Source of the DNA: Ekhidna lutea
Lineage (GTDB): Bacteria; Bacteroidota; Bacteroidia; Cytophagales; Cyclobacteriaceae
Assembly (NCBI RefSeq): GCF_900188325.1
Contig: NZ_FZPD01000001.1
Location: 744,001-808,000 of the forward strand
Direction: 5' to 3'
DNA length: 64,000 bases
Shown here: piece after piece, positions 24,496 to 33,412 of the stretch
Position numbering within the stretch: position 1 is the stretch's first letter
Layout of the letters: every line of letters begins with the position of its first letter
Notes under the pieces: model-generated
Told to the model about the DNA's origin: nothing
Database searches by the model: none
What the model saw: only the letters and a program-made list of their open reading frames with translations
Position numbers and translations under genes: made by a program

Positions 24496-27400
24496 CTATT
24501 TGATCTTTACTATTTTCATTTTTTGTCTTGTTTCGGGAAGAACGATCATATAAGTGCCTTCATTCACATGTAACTTCATCTCATAGTTGCTTGTAAATCC
24601 TTCTTGTACTTTCTTTCCAATCAAATCATAAATTTCATATTTCACATCCTTATTCAAACCCTGAATTTGAACATATTCAGTTGTAGGATTTGGTTTAACG
24701 ATATATGAAATAGTTGATTTTTGGGCGGAGAGCGGATTACAAATTGATTCCTCGAGAATTATAAGGTTAAGCATGACCAAACTGTCGCATCCATGTATTG
24801 ATTGAAAAATTTCGGAATAGGTTCCGGAGGAGGTCAACACCGTTTCATTAAATTTATATGACTCACAAGCCTCTTTTTCAATCTCAACCTTAAACTCTGC
24901 TAATATGGTTAAATCCAAAAGTACAGTACTGTCACATCCAACACTGTTTGTAAGTATTTTCTCATAAAGTCCAGTTTCAGTAATTAATGTGTCTTCAAAC
25001 CAATATTCGCCACAAGCATCCACTTTCTGACTCGTTTCATCTGGTTTATAGATAGTTAAACGAAGGTGTACAATTGAATCGCAACCTAGTTGATTTGTAA
25101 GGTTGAAAAGGTACTCTCCAGATTCAGTATAAGTAATACCATCGTACGTATAGGACTCACATGCGGTAACTTCTTCGCTTGTTTCCTTATCGTAGCTAAT
25201 GGTCAGGTTGAGTGTAATTAAGCTGTCACAACCATGCTGGTTGAGCATTGTTTTAGTATAAACTCCAGATTCGGTTAGCTCTGTCCCATTGAAAAAATAG
25301 TGGTTGCATGCCTCAATAGATTCTTCAATGATCTCAGACTCATAGATTGAGAGTTGTATTATGGCTGTACTATCGCAACCGACTGCATTCGTAAAATGTT
25401 CTTCATATGTTCCTGAAGTTTCATAAACAACGCCATTCCATTCGTAGCTATCACATGAAGTAATTGGGGTTGAGCTTGAAGAGCTTTGAAGGATCGTTAA
25501 ATCAAGGGATACAAGGCTGTCGCATCCGACACTATTTGTAAATGTGTTGGTATAAAGACCTGATGAGGTATAGGTATTTCCCGCCCACTCATGACTATCG
25601 CATGCTGTGAGAGATATTGATTCGGTATCACTTTCCCCTAAGGTTAAATTTAGCATAACCAGGCTATCACAACCATTACTTGTTGTATACAAATAATCGT
25701 ATGTTCCGGAAGATGTTAATGTATTGCCGCCAAATTGATAGCCGTCACATTTGAAGATGTTTTTGGTAATATTATACGCATCAACAAACGAAAGATTGAC
25801 TGTCACCAAACTGTCACATCCGTAAGCGTTAGTAAAAAGGCCTTCGTATGTTCCTGCTGTTGTAAGTGTATTTCCATCAAAATTGTAGCTTCCGCAAGAT
25901 TCGACCGTAACCGTCTCATCATGACCTTCTAAAATGGTTAGATTCAAAGAGACCAAGCTGTCACATCCTGCCTGATTGATAGATGTGCTTTCATATATGC
26001 CTGAAGTAGTTAGTACAGAACCTTCAAAATAATAGCTATCGCATGATGCTGCTTCAAGTTGGGTAAAATCATCATTATGAATTGTTAAGTTTAGAGTAAC
26101 GAGTGAGTCACATCCATCTTGATTTTGGAAAGTGCCATAATGCAGTCCAGAAGTTATAATTTCTTCCCCATTGAAGTAATAATTTTCACATGCAGAAATG
26201 TCCAGATTGACTTCATCAGATTCCAGAATTGTCAGATTCACCGTTACCAGACTATCACAGCCGTCCTGACTTAATAATGAAGCATGGTAAGTTCCGGAGG
26301 CGGTTAATTCACTTCCGTTAAAGGAGTATGAATCACATGTAGAAATAGACTCTGTTGCATCATACATTTCATGAATGGTTAAATCTAGGTTTACTAAACT
26401 ATCACATCCGTAAATGTTGGTAAGAGTAGCGGTGTAATTGCCCGAAGTATTGTATGTAGTCCCATTAAAATCGAAAGAGTTACAGGCCTCCTCTATCAAT
26501 GAAACCTCCTTCTCTTCAAAAATTGTAAGATTGATAATGGCAAGGGAATCACATCCGGATGCTCTCGTATATGTAGCCTCATAAATACCTGAGGTTGTTA
26601 ATGTAGAACCGTTAAATTCATAGCTGTTGCAAGCAGCTATTTCATGATTGTAAGACTCCTCTGTACCTATAGTCAGATAGAGTGTCACTGTAGAATCGCA
26701 TCCGTGGATATTGGTGAATCGACCACTTGTGGTAGTGGACTCAGTGAACGTGTACCCATCAAACTCATAGCTACCACATGCTGAAACATTTGCATCCACT
26801 CTATCAGACAGAAGAGTTAAGTTTAGCGTTACCAGACTATCGCAACCTTGTGGACTTTCAAACATCGCCTGATAGGTTCCAGATTCAAAAATGGTGGTTC
26901 CGTTGAATTTGTAGTAGGAGCACTCAGACACTTCTGTGGTATGCTCAATTAAATTAGTACAGGCAGAAGGCTCGCAATTTTGAGCGGAATTTGCACAGCC
27001 GTAGTAGTAGACGTGCATATCATTAACTGGATTACCACTTGTATTAGAGCCCTTATAACTACCAATAGCTATAATATTTCCTGAATGATTAATAGCTACT
27101 TTGTTTCCGAAATTTTCTGATTCCTCCACACCCAAAATGTTTTCCCCATATTGGATGTAGGAGTCCCCACTAACTTTAAAAAGTTGTACTCTTCCTGAGG
27201 AATTGTTGGGGCCATTGTATTGTGTAGTTCCAACGGCAATAATGTCAGCATCGTAACTTAAGTCAACACTTTTTCCAAACTGTAAACCGGTAGTTTCTCC
27301 ATATAAAGTCCCACCAATCCATGGTACTCGACCTGTGTTGGTTACATAGTTGGGAGATCCAATCGCATTTCTTGAACCATCATTTGAGAGTGCGACTGAC

Positions 27401-28467
27401 CAACCATATCGTGCCTGATCACCAGTTCCATTCAGATTTCTGTCTAACTCCCATTCCGTACCATTCCAGTCAAATTGGAAAACTTTACCCGGTACATTGT
27501 GAATAATGCCTTTGGAAAAAGGTGCACCCATCATAAGGGTAAGACCATCACCTGAGAGAGCAATGGAATGCCCATTATTGTTTGCGCTGTTTGTGAATTC
27601 ATACTTATAGATATGATCGCCCATTTGTGTCCAATCATCACCCACCCACTGATATACACGTACTTCACCTAGTTCGATAGCCACACGGCCAGAGCTTGGA
27701 GCGCTTACGGCCATAATATTACCATCATCACTGAAATCAATATCAAAGCCAAATTCTTCAAATTCATGAATACCTTCTATTGGAGTACCTCTCGAAATCC
27801 AATTGGCTCCATTCCATTCATAAGTGTCAACTCTCCCTGGGCCACCCACCATGGGAGATCCAATTGCAAGGTATTTTCCATTGGCAGAAAGCTTGACTGA
27901 TCCTCCAAAATTGTTAGAGACCCCTTCCAGTGTCGGTCCCATTTGAGACCAACCTGATTCTGTCCATTGGTAAATTTTAGCTTCGCCGAAAGCACCTTCT
28001 TGACCATTCCCTGTTGCCAGGATTGTTCCTGAAGCATCCAAATCAACGGATAAGGCCTCCCATGTACCTACTGGAAGATCCAATTCTTGCCACTCGTACG
28101 TATCACAATCTGCTGCGCCAGAGGACGCATTGTAATGGCTATTGACCGTCAATTCAAGTACATGTTCGATTGTACACCCTTCTGCAGTGGTCTCCATTGA
28201 GCTGTATGTACCAGTTGATGTATAGGTTTGATCAGTCAAACTCCAGTAGTAGCTATTACAGGTAAATATTCTCCGAACTTCTACTTGATTTTCACGAACT
28301 GTTAAGTTCAGGGTATCGCTCCCGGAAATCACCTGTGAAGATGTGCTGTATGTTTCTCCATTGACTGACCAGGTATATGGTGTGCAGGTCAAAACGGAAG
28401 TCGTACTCTGACATAGTCCATAAAGCGAGAGAATTGAAAACAGCGAATAAATAATGGATTTCTTCAT
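24496..28467 (-). CDS. Giant secreted protein: beta-propeller and 15 tandem Cys-repeats with T9SS sorting domain
   Basis: 1323 residues. A signal peptide (MKKSIIYSLFSILSLYGLCQ) is followed by two or three diverged repeat units (to about residue 120) and an FG-GAP-like beta-propeller (about 120-490, blades such as GDGLTLMMGAPFSKG). Fifteen tandem units of about 49 residues then run from about 516 to 1251, each with two cysteines (pattern CDSYxFNGxxLTTSGTY...GCDSLVTLNLTI). The T9SS C-terminal domain (YIVKPNPTTEYVQIQG...GTYMIVL) closes it. It is likely a cell-surface adhesin or matrix protein. Function is inferred from architecture only. Confidence 0.88.
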   Translation of the reverse strand: MKKSIIYSLFSILSLYGLCQSTTSVLTCTPYTWSVNGETYSTSSQVISGSDTLNLTVRENQVEVRRIFTCNSYYWSLTDQTYTSTGTYSSMETTAEGCTIEHVLELTVNSHYNASSGAADCDTYEWQELDLPVGTWEALSVDLDASGTILATGNGQEGAFGEAKIYQWTESGWSQMGPTLEGVSNNFGGSVKLSANGKYLAIGSPMVGGPGRVDTYEWNGANWISRGTPIEGIHEFEEFGFDIDFSDDGNIMAVSAPSSGRVAIELGEVRVYQWVGDDWTQMGDHIYKYEFTNSANNNGHSIALSGDGLTLMMGAPFSKGIIHNVPGKVFQFDWNGTEWELDRNLNGTGDQARYGWSVALSNDGSRNAIGSPNYVTNTGRVPWIGGTLYGETTGLQFGKSVDLSYDADIIAVGTTQYNGPNNSSGRVQLFKVSGDSYIQYGENILGVEESENFGNKVAINHSGNIIAIGSYKGSNTSGNPVNDMHVYYYGCANSAQNCEPSACTNLIEHTTEVSECSYYKFNGTTIFESGTYQAMFESPQGCDSLVTLNLTLLSDRVDANVSACGSYEFDGYTFTESTTTSGRFTNIHGCDSTVTLYLTIGTEESYNHEIAACNSYEFNGSTLTTSGIYEATYTRASGCDSLAIINLTIFEEKEVSLIEEACNSFDFNGTTYNTSGNYTATLTNIYGCDSLVNLDLTIHEMYDATESISTCDSYSFNGSELTASGTYHASLLSQDGCDSLVTVNLTILESDEVNLDISACENYYFNGEEIITSGLHYGTFQNQDGCDSLVTLNLTIHNDDFTQLEAASCDSYYFEGSVLTTSGIYESTSINQAGCDSLVSLNLTILEGHDETVTVESCGSYNFDGNTLTTAGTYEGLFTNAYGCDSLVTVNLSFVDAYNITKNIFKCDGYQFGGNTLTSSGTYDYLYTTSNGCDSLVMLNLTLGESDTESISLTACDSHEWAGNTYTSSGLYTNTFTNSVGCDSLVSLDLTILQSSSSSTPITSCDSYEWNGVVYETSGTYEEHFTNAVGCDSTAIIQLSIYESEIIEESIEACNHYFFNGTELTESGVYTKTMLNQHGCDSLITLNLTISYDKETSEEVTACESYTYDGITYTESGEYLFNLTNQLGCDSIVHLRLTIYKPDETSQKVDACGEYWFEDTLITETGLYEKILTNSVGCDSTVLLDLTILAEFKVEIEKEACESYKFNETVLTSSGTYSEIFQSIHGCDSLVMLNLIILEESICNPLSAQKSTISYIVKPNPTTEYVQIQGLNKDVKYEIYDLIGKKVQEGFTSNYEMKLHVNEGTYMIVLPETRQKMKIVKIK
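24740..26924 (-). repeat. Tandem 147-base coding repeats (15 copies)
   Basis: The coding region for the 15 units has a period of 147 bases (49 codons), with the conserved Cys-Asp-Ser codons in register and drift elsewhere. It was probably built by tandem duplication. Such arrays may vary in copy number between strains. Confidence 0.85.
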
Positions 28468-28587
28468 GATAGTAGATTATATGGGAGCATAAGGAAGTTC
28501 TTCTTCCGAAAGGCAGGTTATTTGGTTAATAAATGATGCTCTTATTTTTCAAAAGGGGAGATTATAAATAACCCTACTTTTTAAAAG

Positions 28588-28614
28588 AAAAAAGCGGCCC
28601 TACCACGAGCCGCT
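28588..28614 (-). terminator. Intrinsic terminator of the minus-strand small ORF at 28668-28766
   Basis: On the minus strand AGCGGC-10 bases-GCCGCT is followed by a run of six T. A second hairpin with 6-base arms GTGCCC/GGGCAC (28622-28637) precedes it. Confidence 0.65.
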
Positions 28615-28667
28615 CTATAGTGTGCCCGGGTGGGCACTCCGCCTTAGTAATTCACTACCACCATGAA

Positions 28668-28766
28668 TTATCTTTCATTTCTTACTTTCAGATCATCTAC
28701 TGCTAATCTGACGGATGTCCAAAGGAGCATGTGGTTGACATATAGTGTACTCAAAAATTTCTTCAT
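28668..28766 (-). CDS. Possible small protein (32 residues) with its own terminator
   Basis: ATG 28766 opens a 32-codon frame (MKKFLSTLYVNHMLLWTSVR, then LAVDDLKVRNER). It is followed within 60 bases by two hairpins, the last an intrinsic terminator (28588-28614). There is no recognised family. The terminator shows that a minus-strand transcript ends here, which supports some transcribed unit in this 446-base gap (28468-28913). It could be this small peptide or an untranslated RNA. It is divergent from the sigma gene. Confidence 0.35.
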   Translation of the reverse strand: MKKFLSTLYVNHMLLWTSVRLAVDDLKVRNER

Positions 28767-28853
28767 AACATCAATTCTTCTTGGTTTAGAAGTATGACGG
28801 GAGTAAGGGTATTTACCCTACTCAGCCTCAAGATTTATTAATGTTTCAATCGT

Positions 28854-28882
28854 TTTGGACAGCTTTACATAATTTAGCTTTG
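28854..28882 (+). promoter_or_regulatory. Consensus promoter for the ECF sigma gene
   Basis: TTTG (28854-28857), 17 bases, TAGCTTTG (28875-28882). This is a full Bacteroidota -33/-7 pair placed about 30 bases before the GTG start. Confidence 0.6.
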
Positions 28883-28913
28883 TAGGATTGAGCGAACAAA
28901 AACCAGCAGAACA

Positions 28914-29438
28914 GTGAAGGACTCATTGTGCGAAGAGCACGTTTTTCATAAAGAGTATATCAGCCACGAACTTAAAGTCAGAAATTTCCTCTTTTATAAA
29001 CTTGGCGATTTGGAGAAGGCTAGGGATTTCACACAGGAAGCCTTTATAAGACTATGGAACAATTGCGCAAAAGTGGCTTTGAATAAAGCGAAAGGATTTT
29101 TGTTTACAACAGCCAACCGTTTGTTCCTTGATCATTACGATCATAAAAAAGTAGTATTAAAATTTGAACATCGATCAAATCGATCAGAAAACCAGATGGA
29201 ACAAAATCCGGAATTTCTGTATGAAGAGGAAGAATTTAAGCAACGCCTGGAAACTGCTGTCTCTGATTTACCTGAAAAACAGCGCGTAGTTTTTCTGATG
29301 AGCCGAATTGATAAATATAAAAACAGGGAGATTGCTGAGATCATGGATATTTCTATTAAGACAGTAGAGAAACATATTAGTAGTGCCGTGAAGACGCTCA
29401 AGGATAATCTTGACGAAATAGATAATTTAAAAATATAG
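28914..29438 (+). CDS. ECF sigma factor, FecI type
   Basis: 174 residues. Region 2 is visible as FLFYKLGDLEKARDFTQEAF (about 25-45). Region 4 contains PEKQRVVFLMSRIDKYKNRE and IAEIMDISIKTVEKHISSAV. The start is GTG 28914; a TTG four codons later is possible. It heads a sigma/FecR/receptor trio, in which the receptor signals through FecR to this factor. A consensus promoter precedes it. Confidence 0.93.
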   Translation: MKDSLCEEHVFHKEYISHELKVRNFLFYKLGDLEKARDFTQEAFIRLWNNCAKVALNKAKGFLFTTANRLFLDHYDHKKVVLKFEHRSNRSENQMEQNPEFLYEEEEFKQRLETAVSDLPEKQRVVFLMSRIDKYKNREIAEIMDISIKTVEKHISSAVKTLKDNLDEIDNLKI

Positions 29439-29485
29439 GCAGGGTTTTTCAAAGTTTCCCCTTTGAATAGTCAAGGAACATAACC

Positions 29486-30424
29486 ATGGACGAAAACTTA
29501 TCAAAATGGCTGAAAGGCGAAATCTCCAATGAGGAGCTTAAGGAGCGAATCGGAAGTGAAGAAGCACTGAAGTATATTCAGATTGTAGGTGAAGTGGACA
29601 ATTGGGTACCTGATCACACAGAGCACCTGTTCGATCCAAAAGAAATTACATCCAAACCTAAAGCGAAGGTTACGACTATGCGTCCGTGGTTGAGCTATGC
29701 AGCAGCTGCCGTGATATTAATTGCGGTCGTTTCGTACCTATGGCTCATTATGGGAGATTCCACCGTGTCATACTCTACAGTAGCGGGTGAAGTGCAAGAA
29801 GTGGAACTTCCTGATGGATCTAAAGCTACTTTAGCTCCAAATTCTGAGATTTCATGGGATAAAAATACCTGGAAGGAAGTACTTGCTGAAAAGGCTAGCT
29901 TGAAAAGTAAGAAAAGCGCAAAACGTCAAATAAAGTTGAAGGGGAAAGTGCTCTTAGCAGTTAAAAAGGGAAGCCCTTTCAGTGTTGAATCTGTAAATGG
30001 TGTCGTGGAAGTACTTGGAACAGTCTTCGAAGTGGACGATTTTGAGTCTGGTTTTAATGTTCGTTGTTTTGAGGGAAAAGTTCGAGCTACAGCGGTTGAT
30101 CAATCCAGCGTTATCGTGGCAGGCGGTGAGGGATACTTGTTTTTTGAGGGGAAATGGGAGGATAAAATTGAACTGGATGAGACATCACCAGATTGGCTGC
30201 AAAACCAAACGAAGTTTGGGAACGCTCCACTTACCCAGGTTATAAAAACACTCGAAAAACTATATGGAATTACGGTCGAAAAAGGGAGTGTAAATACATC
30301 CAGGAGATTCACAGGGAGGATTCCGAATGATAAACTGGATGTAGCATTGCGAACAGTTTTTTCACCATTTAAAATCAATTATGCACAGGAAGGGAAGAAG
30401 GTAATCCTGTCTGAGGGTAATTAA
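29486..30424 (+). CDS. FecR-family anti-sigma regulator
   Basis: 312 residues. A short cytoplasmic N-terminus is followed by one membrane helix at about 68-88 (WLSYAAAAVILIAVVSYLWLI). Next come the FecR periplasmic domain (TVAGEVQEVELPDGSKATLAPNSE) and GTVFEVDDFESGFNVRCFEGKV, and the DUF4974-type end (NAPLTQVIKTLEKLYGITVE). It lies 47 bases after the sigma gene and one base before the receptor gene. It should hold the sigma factor until the receptor is loaded. Confidence 0.93.
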   Translation: MDENLSKWLKGEISNEELKERIGSEEALKYIQIVGEVDNWVPDHTEHLFDPKEITSKPKAKVTTMRPWLSYAAAAVILIAVVSYLWLIMGDSTVSYSTVAGEVQEVELPDGSKATLAPNSEISWDKNTWKEVLAEKASLKSKKSAKRQIKLKGKVLLAVKKGSPFSVESVNGVVEVLGTVFEVDDFESGFNVRCFEGKVRATAVDQSSVIVAGGEGYLFFEGKWEDKIELDETSPDWLQNQTKFGNAPLTQVIKTLEKLYGITVEKGSVNTSRRFTGRIPNDKLDVALRTVFSPFKINYAQEGKKVILSEGN

Positions 30425-30425
30425 A

Positions 30426-32993
30426 ATGATCATACGCGCCTTAGTTTCATTCATTGCTTTGATGGCAATCCTTTCAGGGTATGCCCAAAATAGCTCTACC
30501 TCTTTTTTCGATGCAATTAAAAAATTTGAGAATGAGCTTGGGATCAGCTTTTCTTTTGATGCCGAGTTGCTCAAACTTGCTGATCCGGATCTGTTATTTA
30601 CCTCGAATGATTTGGGTCAATTCATTCAAGAGATAGAAAGCAAATTTCCAGTAGCTGTTGAGCAAATAGACGACACCTACTACACCATTGGGGCAGTTGA
30701 AACTACATATAATTTAATGGTGAGAGATTCATTGGATGATTCATCAATCGATGAATCATTTGGAGTGCAGGTAGTGGTAAACGATGCACTTATCCCCACT
30801 ACATATTTAGAAGGCGGATGGACGTTTACATATAAACCAGATGCCAAAGACAAGCTAAACGTATTCAGTCAGGGGTATAAGCCAAGAATAATTCCGATTG
30901 AAGATTTGTTCAATCAAAAATCCTTGAAGGTGAGATTGGATTTACCTACCCGAAGGCTAAATACAGTAGTAGTGGAAGACTATCTCACGAAAGGTATCAA
31001 TCTAATGCCTTCACGTCAGCAAATACAAATAGATGTTAATGAGCTACCACTGCTTCCAGGAGAAACCGATGGCGACCTTTTTACTTCTATTGCGGCACTT
31101 CCTGGAATCACAAATCCTGACAGTCGAGCTGGAAACATTTTCATACGGGGAAGCGATACCGATCAAACGTTGATCCTTTTTGACAACATTCCGATCTATC
31201 ACCGGGGGCATTATTATGGTACTATTTCGCCTTATAATCCTAAAATTGTGGATGATGTAGAGGTGTATAGAAGCGGGTTTCATCCTCGGTTTGGAGATCG
31301 GGTGGGAGGCGCCATTGTAATTAATTCTGATGATGCTGAAGAGTCTTCTAATTATGGACTGGGCGCAAATACCCTTTTTGGCATGAGCTATGGAAAAGTC
31401 AGGATTTCAGATAAATGGAGTGGAGCACTCAGCATTAGAAAATCTTATCCAAGATCTTTTAAATCACCCAAGCTGGAAGAGATTTCAGAATCCGTTTTTG
31501 CAGCAACTTCCCTGGTTGATCAGGGTGGATTACTGACTGATAGAGTAGAGGTGGGTTTTAGTGACTACAATGGAAAGTTGTCTTATCAACTCAACAAGAA
31601 CAACCGGCTGGGATTATCTAGCATATACACTTTTTCAGATATCAATTTTAAGCCTGTGACACCAACTGGCCTTCTTCCCAGATCAAATAACAATAGATAT
31701 GAAAACATAGGGGCAAATCTTTCCTGGGAATCGGATTGGAATAAAAGTTGGAGTTCACAACTAAGCGCTACTTACTCTAAGTACGATTTTGAGTTTACCA
31801 TCAAGACACTAGCACCTGATGTCCCACCGTTCGTATCATATAACTCCATTGACGACCTAAATGTGATGCAGGAGTTTTCAAAGAAAACCCAATACTCCAA
31901 TCTTCAACTGGGGGTTGATTATAAAAGACAAAAAACCTCAACCGATTACCTGAATATCCTGCCTGATTCGTCACTCTATTCGTTTGCAAAAACTGTGGAG
32001 GCAAGTACCATATCCCCATACACCAATTATGAATTTTTTGGATGGAGCAGGTGGTATATCCAGTTAGGTATGAGAGGCACATACTATAGTGAACTGAAAG
32101 ATTATAGTATCTCACCCCGACTGCTTGTCAACTATGATTTGACAGATTGGATGACTTTAAAATCTTCTCATGGATGGTACAACCAGTTTTTGAGCCAGGT
32201 AAAAAATTTGGAATACTCCAGTGGTGGATTTGACAATGAGCTGTGGGTGCTCGCTGATGATGAAACAGGGTTTATTATCAGAGGAACCCAATCAATGTTT
32301 GGAGCTGTAATAAGCACCAACAATAAGTGGATATTTGATATTGAGGGATTCTATAAAACAGCCAATGATATCACCATCTATGAAGATCGAAGACTCAATC
32401 CAAATCGGGGGTTTTACACCATGGATCAGGAAACCTACGGCATAGACGTACTTCTAAAAAAGCAGGTGTCAGAAGCTACTTCACTGTGGACAGGTTACTC
32501 TTACCATGATTCCAAAATTCAGATTGACACCACAGACCGGGTGACGTATAAGTCAAAATATGTTCAGCCGCACGTGTGGTACTTAGGCGGGGCGTATAAG
32601 AAAAACCGGTGGAAAGTCTCGGCAGCATGGAGATTTGCATCTGGTCTCAATGCGTATTCACTCGACATTGCTTTTGCTGAAGCTATCTTTCTAAGAGGTC
32701 CTCAAAATCCTCCACCACCGCCACCTCCGGGTTCCCCTCCGCCTCCACGACCCCCAAACCCTTTTGAGGATGTGCCGGAGCGATACCCAAACGTTCACTC
32801 GTTGGATGTGTCTGCTTCCTACAAAATCCCTCAAACGGACAAGCGAAAATGGGGTGCTACTTTTGGTGTGTCCATTATCAATGCACTAAATCAAGCTAAC
32901 CTTACAGATCGGGTATATAGAAGTCGGGACGGTTTTGTGGATCGCGAGGCGATTGGTTTTGCACCAAATCTGATGGTGATTGTGGAGTGGTAG
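30426..32993 (+). CDS. TonB-dependent receptor with STN signalling domain (FecA-like)
   Basis: 855 residues. Signal peptide (about 1-20) and an N-terminal STN-like signalling domain (about 25-90; IKKFENELGISFSFDAELL). A CarboxypepD-like middle region and the plug (LFTSIAALPGITNPDSRAGN and IFIRGSDTDQTLILFDNIPIY) precede the barrel. Near the C-terminus is a proline run (about residues 758-775, NPPPPPPPGSPPPPRPPNP) in a predicted surface loop. The position after FecI and FecR types makes this a transducing receptor. The ligand is unknown. Confidence 0.88.
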   Translation: MIIRALVSFIALMAILSGYAQNSSTSFFDAIKKFENELGISFSFDAELLKLADPDLLFTSNDLGQFIQEIESKFPVAVEQIDDTYYTIGAVETTYNLMVRDSLDDSSIDESFGVQVVVNDALIPTTYLEGGWTFTYKPDAKDKLNVFSQGYKPRIIPIEDLFNQKSLKVRLDLPTRRLNTVVVEDYLTKGINLMPSRQQIQIDVNELPLLPGETDGDLFTSIAALPGITNPDSRAGNIFIRGSDTDQTLILFDNIPIYHRGHYYGTISPYNPKIVDDVEVYRSGFHPRFGDRVGGAIVINSDDAEESSNYGLGANTLFGMSYGKVRISDKWSGALSIRKSYPRSFKSPKLEEISESVFAATSLVDQGGLLTDRVEVGFSDYNGKLSYQLNKNNRLGLSSIYTFSDINFKPVTPTGLLPRSNNNRYENIGANLSWESDWNKSWSSQLSATYSKYDFEFTIKTLAPDVPPFVSYNSIDDLNVMQEFSKKTQYSNLQLGVDYKRQKTSTDYLNILPDSSLYSFAKTVEASTISPYTNYEFFGWSRWYIQLGMRGTYYSELKDYSISPRLLVNYDLTDWMTLKSSHGWYNQFLSQVKNLEYSSGGFDNELWVLADDETGFIIRGTQSMFGAVISTNNKWIFDIEGFYKTANDITIYEDRRLNPNRGFYTMDQETYGIDVLLKKQVSEATSLWTGYSYHDSKIQIDTTDRVTYKSKYVQPHVWYLGGAYKKNRWKVSAAWRFASGLNAYSLDIAFAEAIFLRGPQNPPPPPPPGSPPPPRPPNPFEDVPERYPNVHSLDVSASYKIPQTDKRKWGATFGVSIINALNQANLTDRVYRSRDGFVDREAIGFAPNLMVIVEW

Positions 32994-33002
32994 ATTTGTG
33001 AG

Positions 33003-33386
33003 ATGAAAATTTTCGAGAATAAAATTACTGTCACCAAAGACCACCTCGATTTCAATGATCATGTCAATAACCTGGTGTACATGCAATGGGCTCTGGACAT
33101 TTCACGTGAACACTGGCTTTCTGAGATTAACGAAGAGATCAATGAAGATTATTTCTGGATGGTACGATCCCATCATGTGGAGTATGAAAAACAAGCATTT
33201 CTTGGTGATGAGATTATCGTGAAAACATATGTTGAAGGTTATCGCGGACCTTTTTCAAATCGGATCGTAAAAATTTTTAAAGGAGAGGAGCTTCTGGTGC
33301 AGGTAAAAACTAATTGGTGCCTGATTGATCGGGAGACCCAGAAACTAAAAAGAGTTCCTGAGGAGATTCAGATTCTCTTTAAGTGA
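33003..33386 (+). CDS. Acyl-CoA thioesterase (4HBT hotdog fold)
   Basis: 127 residues with the single hotdog domain. Visible motifs are DFNDHVNNLVYMQWALDIS (catalytic Asp and helix), WMVRSHHVEYEKQAFLGDEI, and VKTYVEGYRGPFSNRIVKIF. The order and length match acyl-CoA thioesterases of the YbgC/FadM type. It is cytoplasmic. The substrate acyl chain cannot be read from sequence. The stop lies 26 bases before the sulfatase ATG, so the two may be co-transcribed, but a link in function is not evident. Confidence 0.85.
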   Translation: MKIFENKITVTKDHLDFNDHVNNLVYMQWALDISREHWLSEINEEINEDYFWMVRSHHVEYEKQAFLGDEIIVKTYVEGYRGPFSNRIVKIFKGEELLVQVKTNWCLIDRETQKLKRVPEEIQILFK

Positions 33387-33412
33387 CTGTTTTATTTGAT
33401 TATTTTTGGTTG

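Noticed and set aside
24740-26924. Regular 147-base repeat array resembling a CRISPR array at a glance
   Set aside because: The period is far too long and the sequence is a single open frame with conserved Cys/Gly codons; no spacer/repeat pattern and no cas gene.
28622-28637. GTGCCC/GGGCAC hairpin as a tRNA or riboswitch
   Set aside because: It is a simple 6-base stem without other conserved parts; it was noted only as a neighbour of the terminator.
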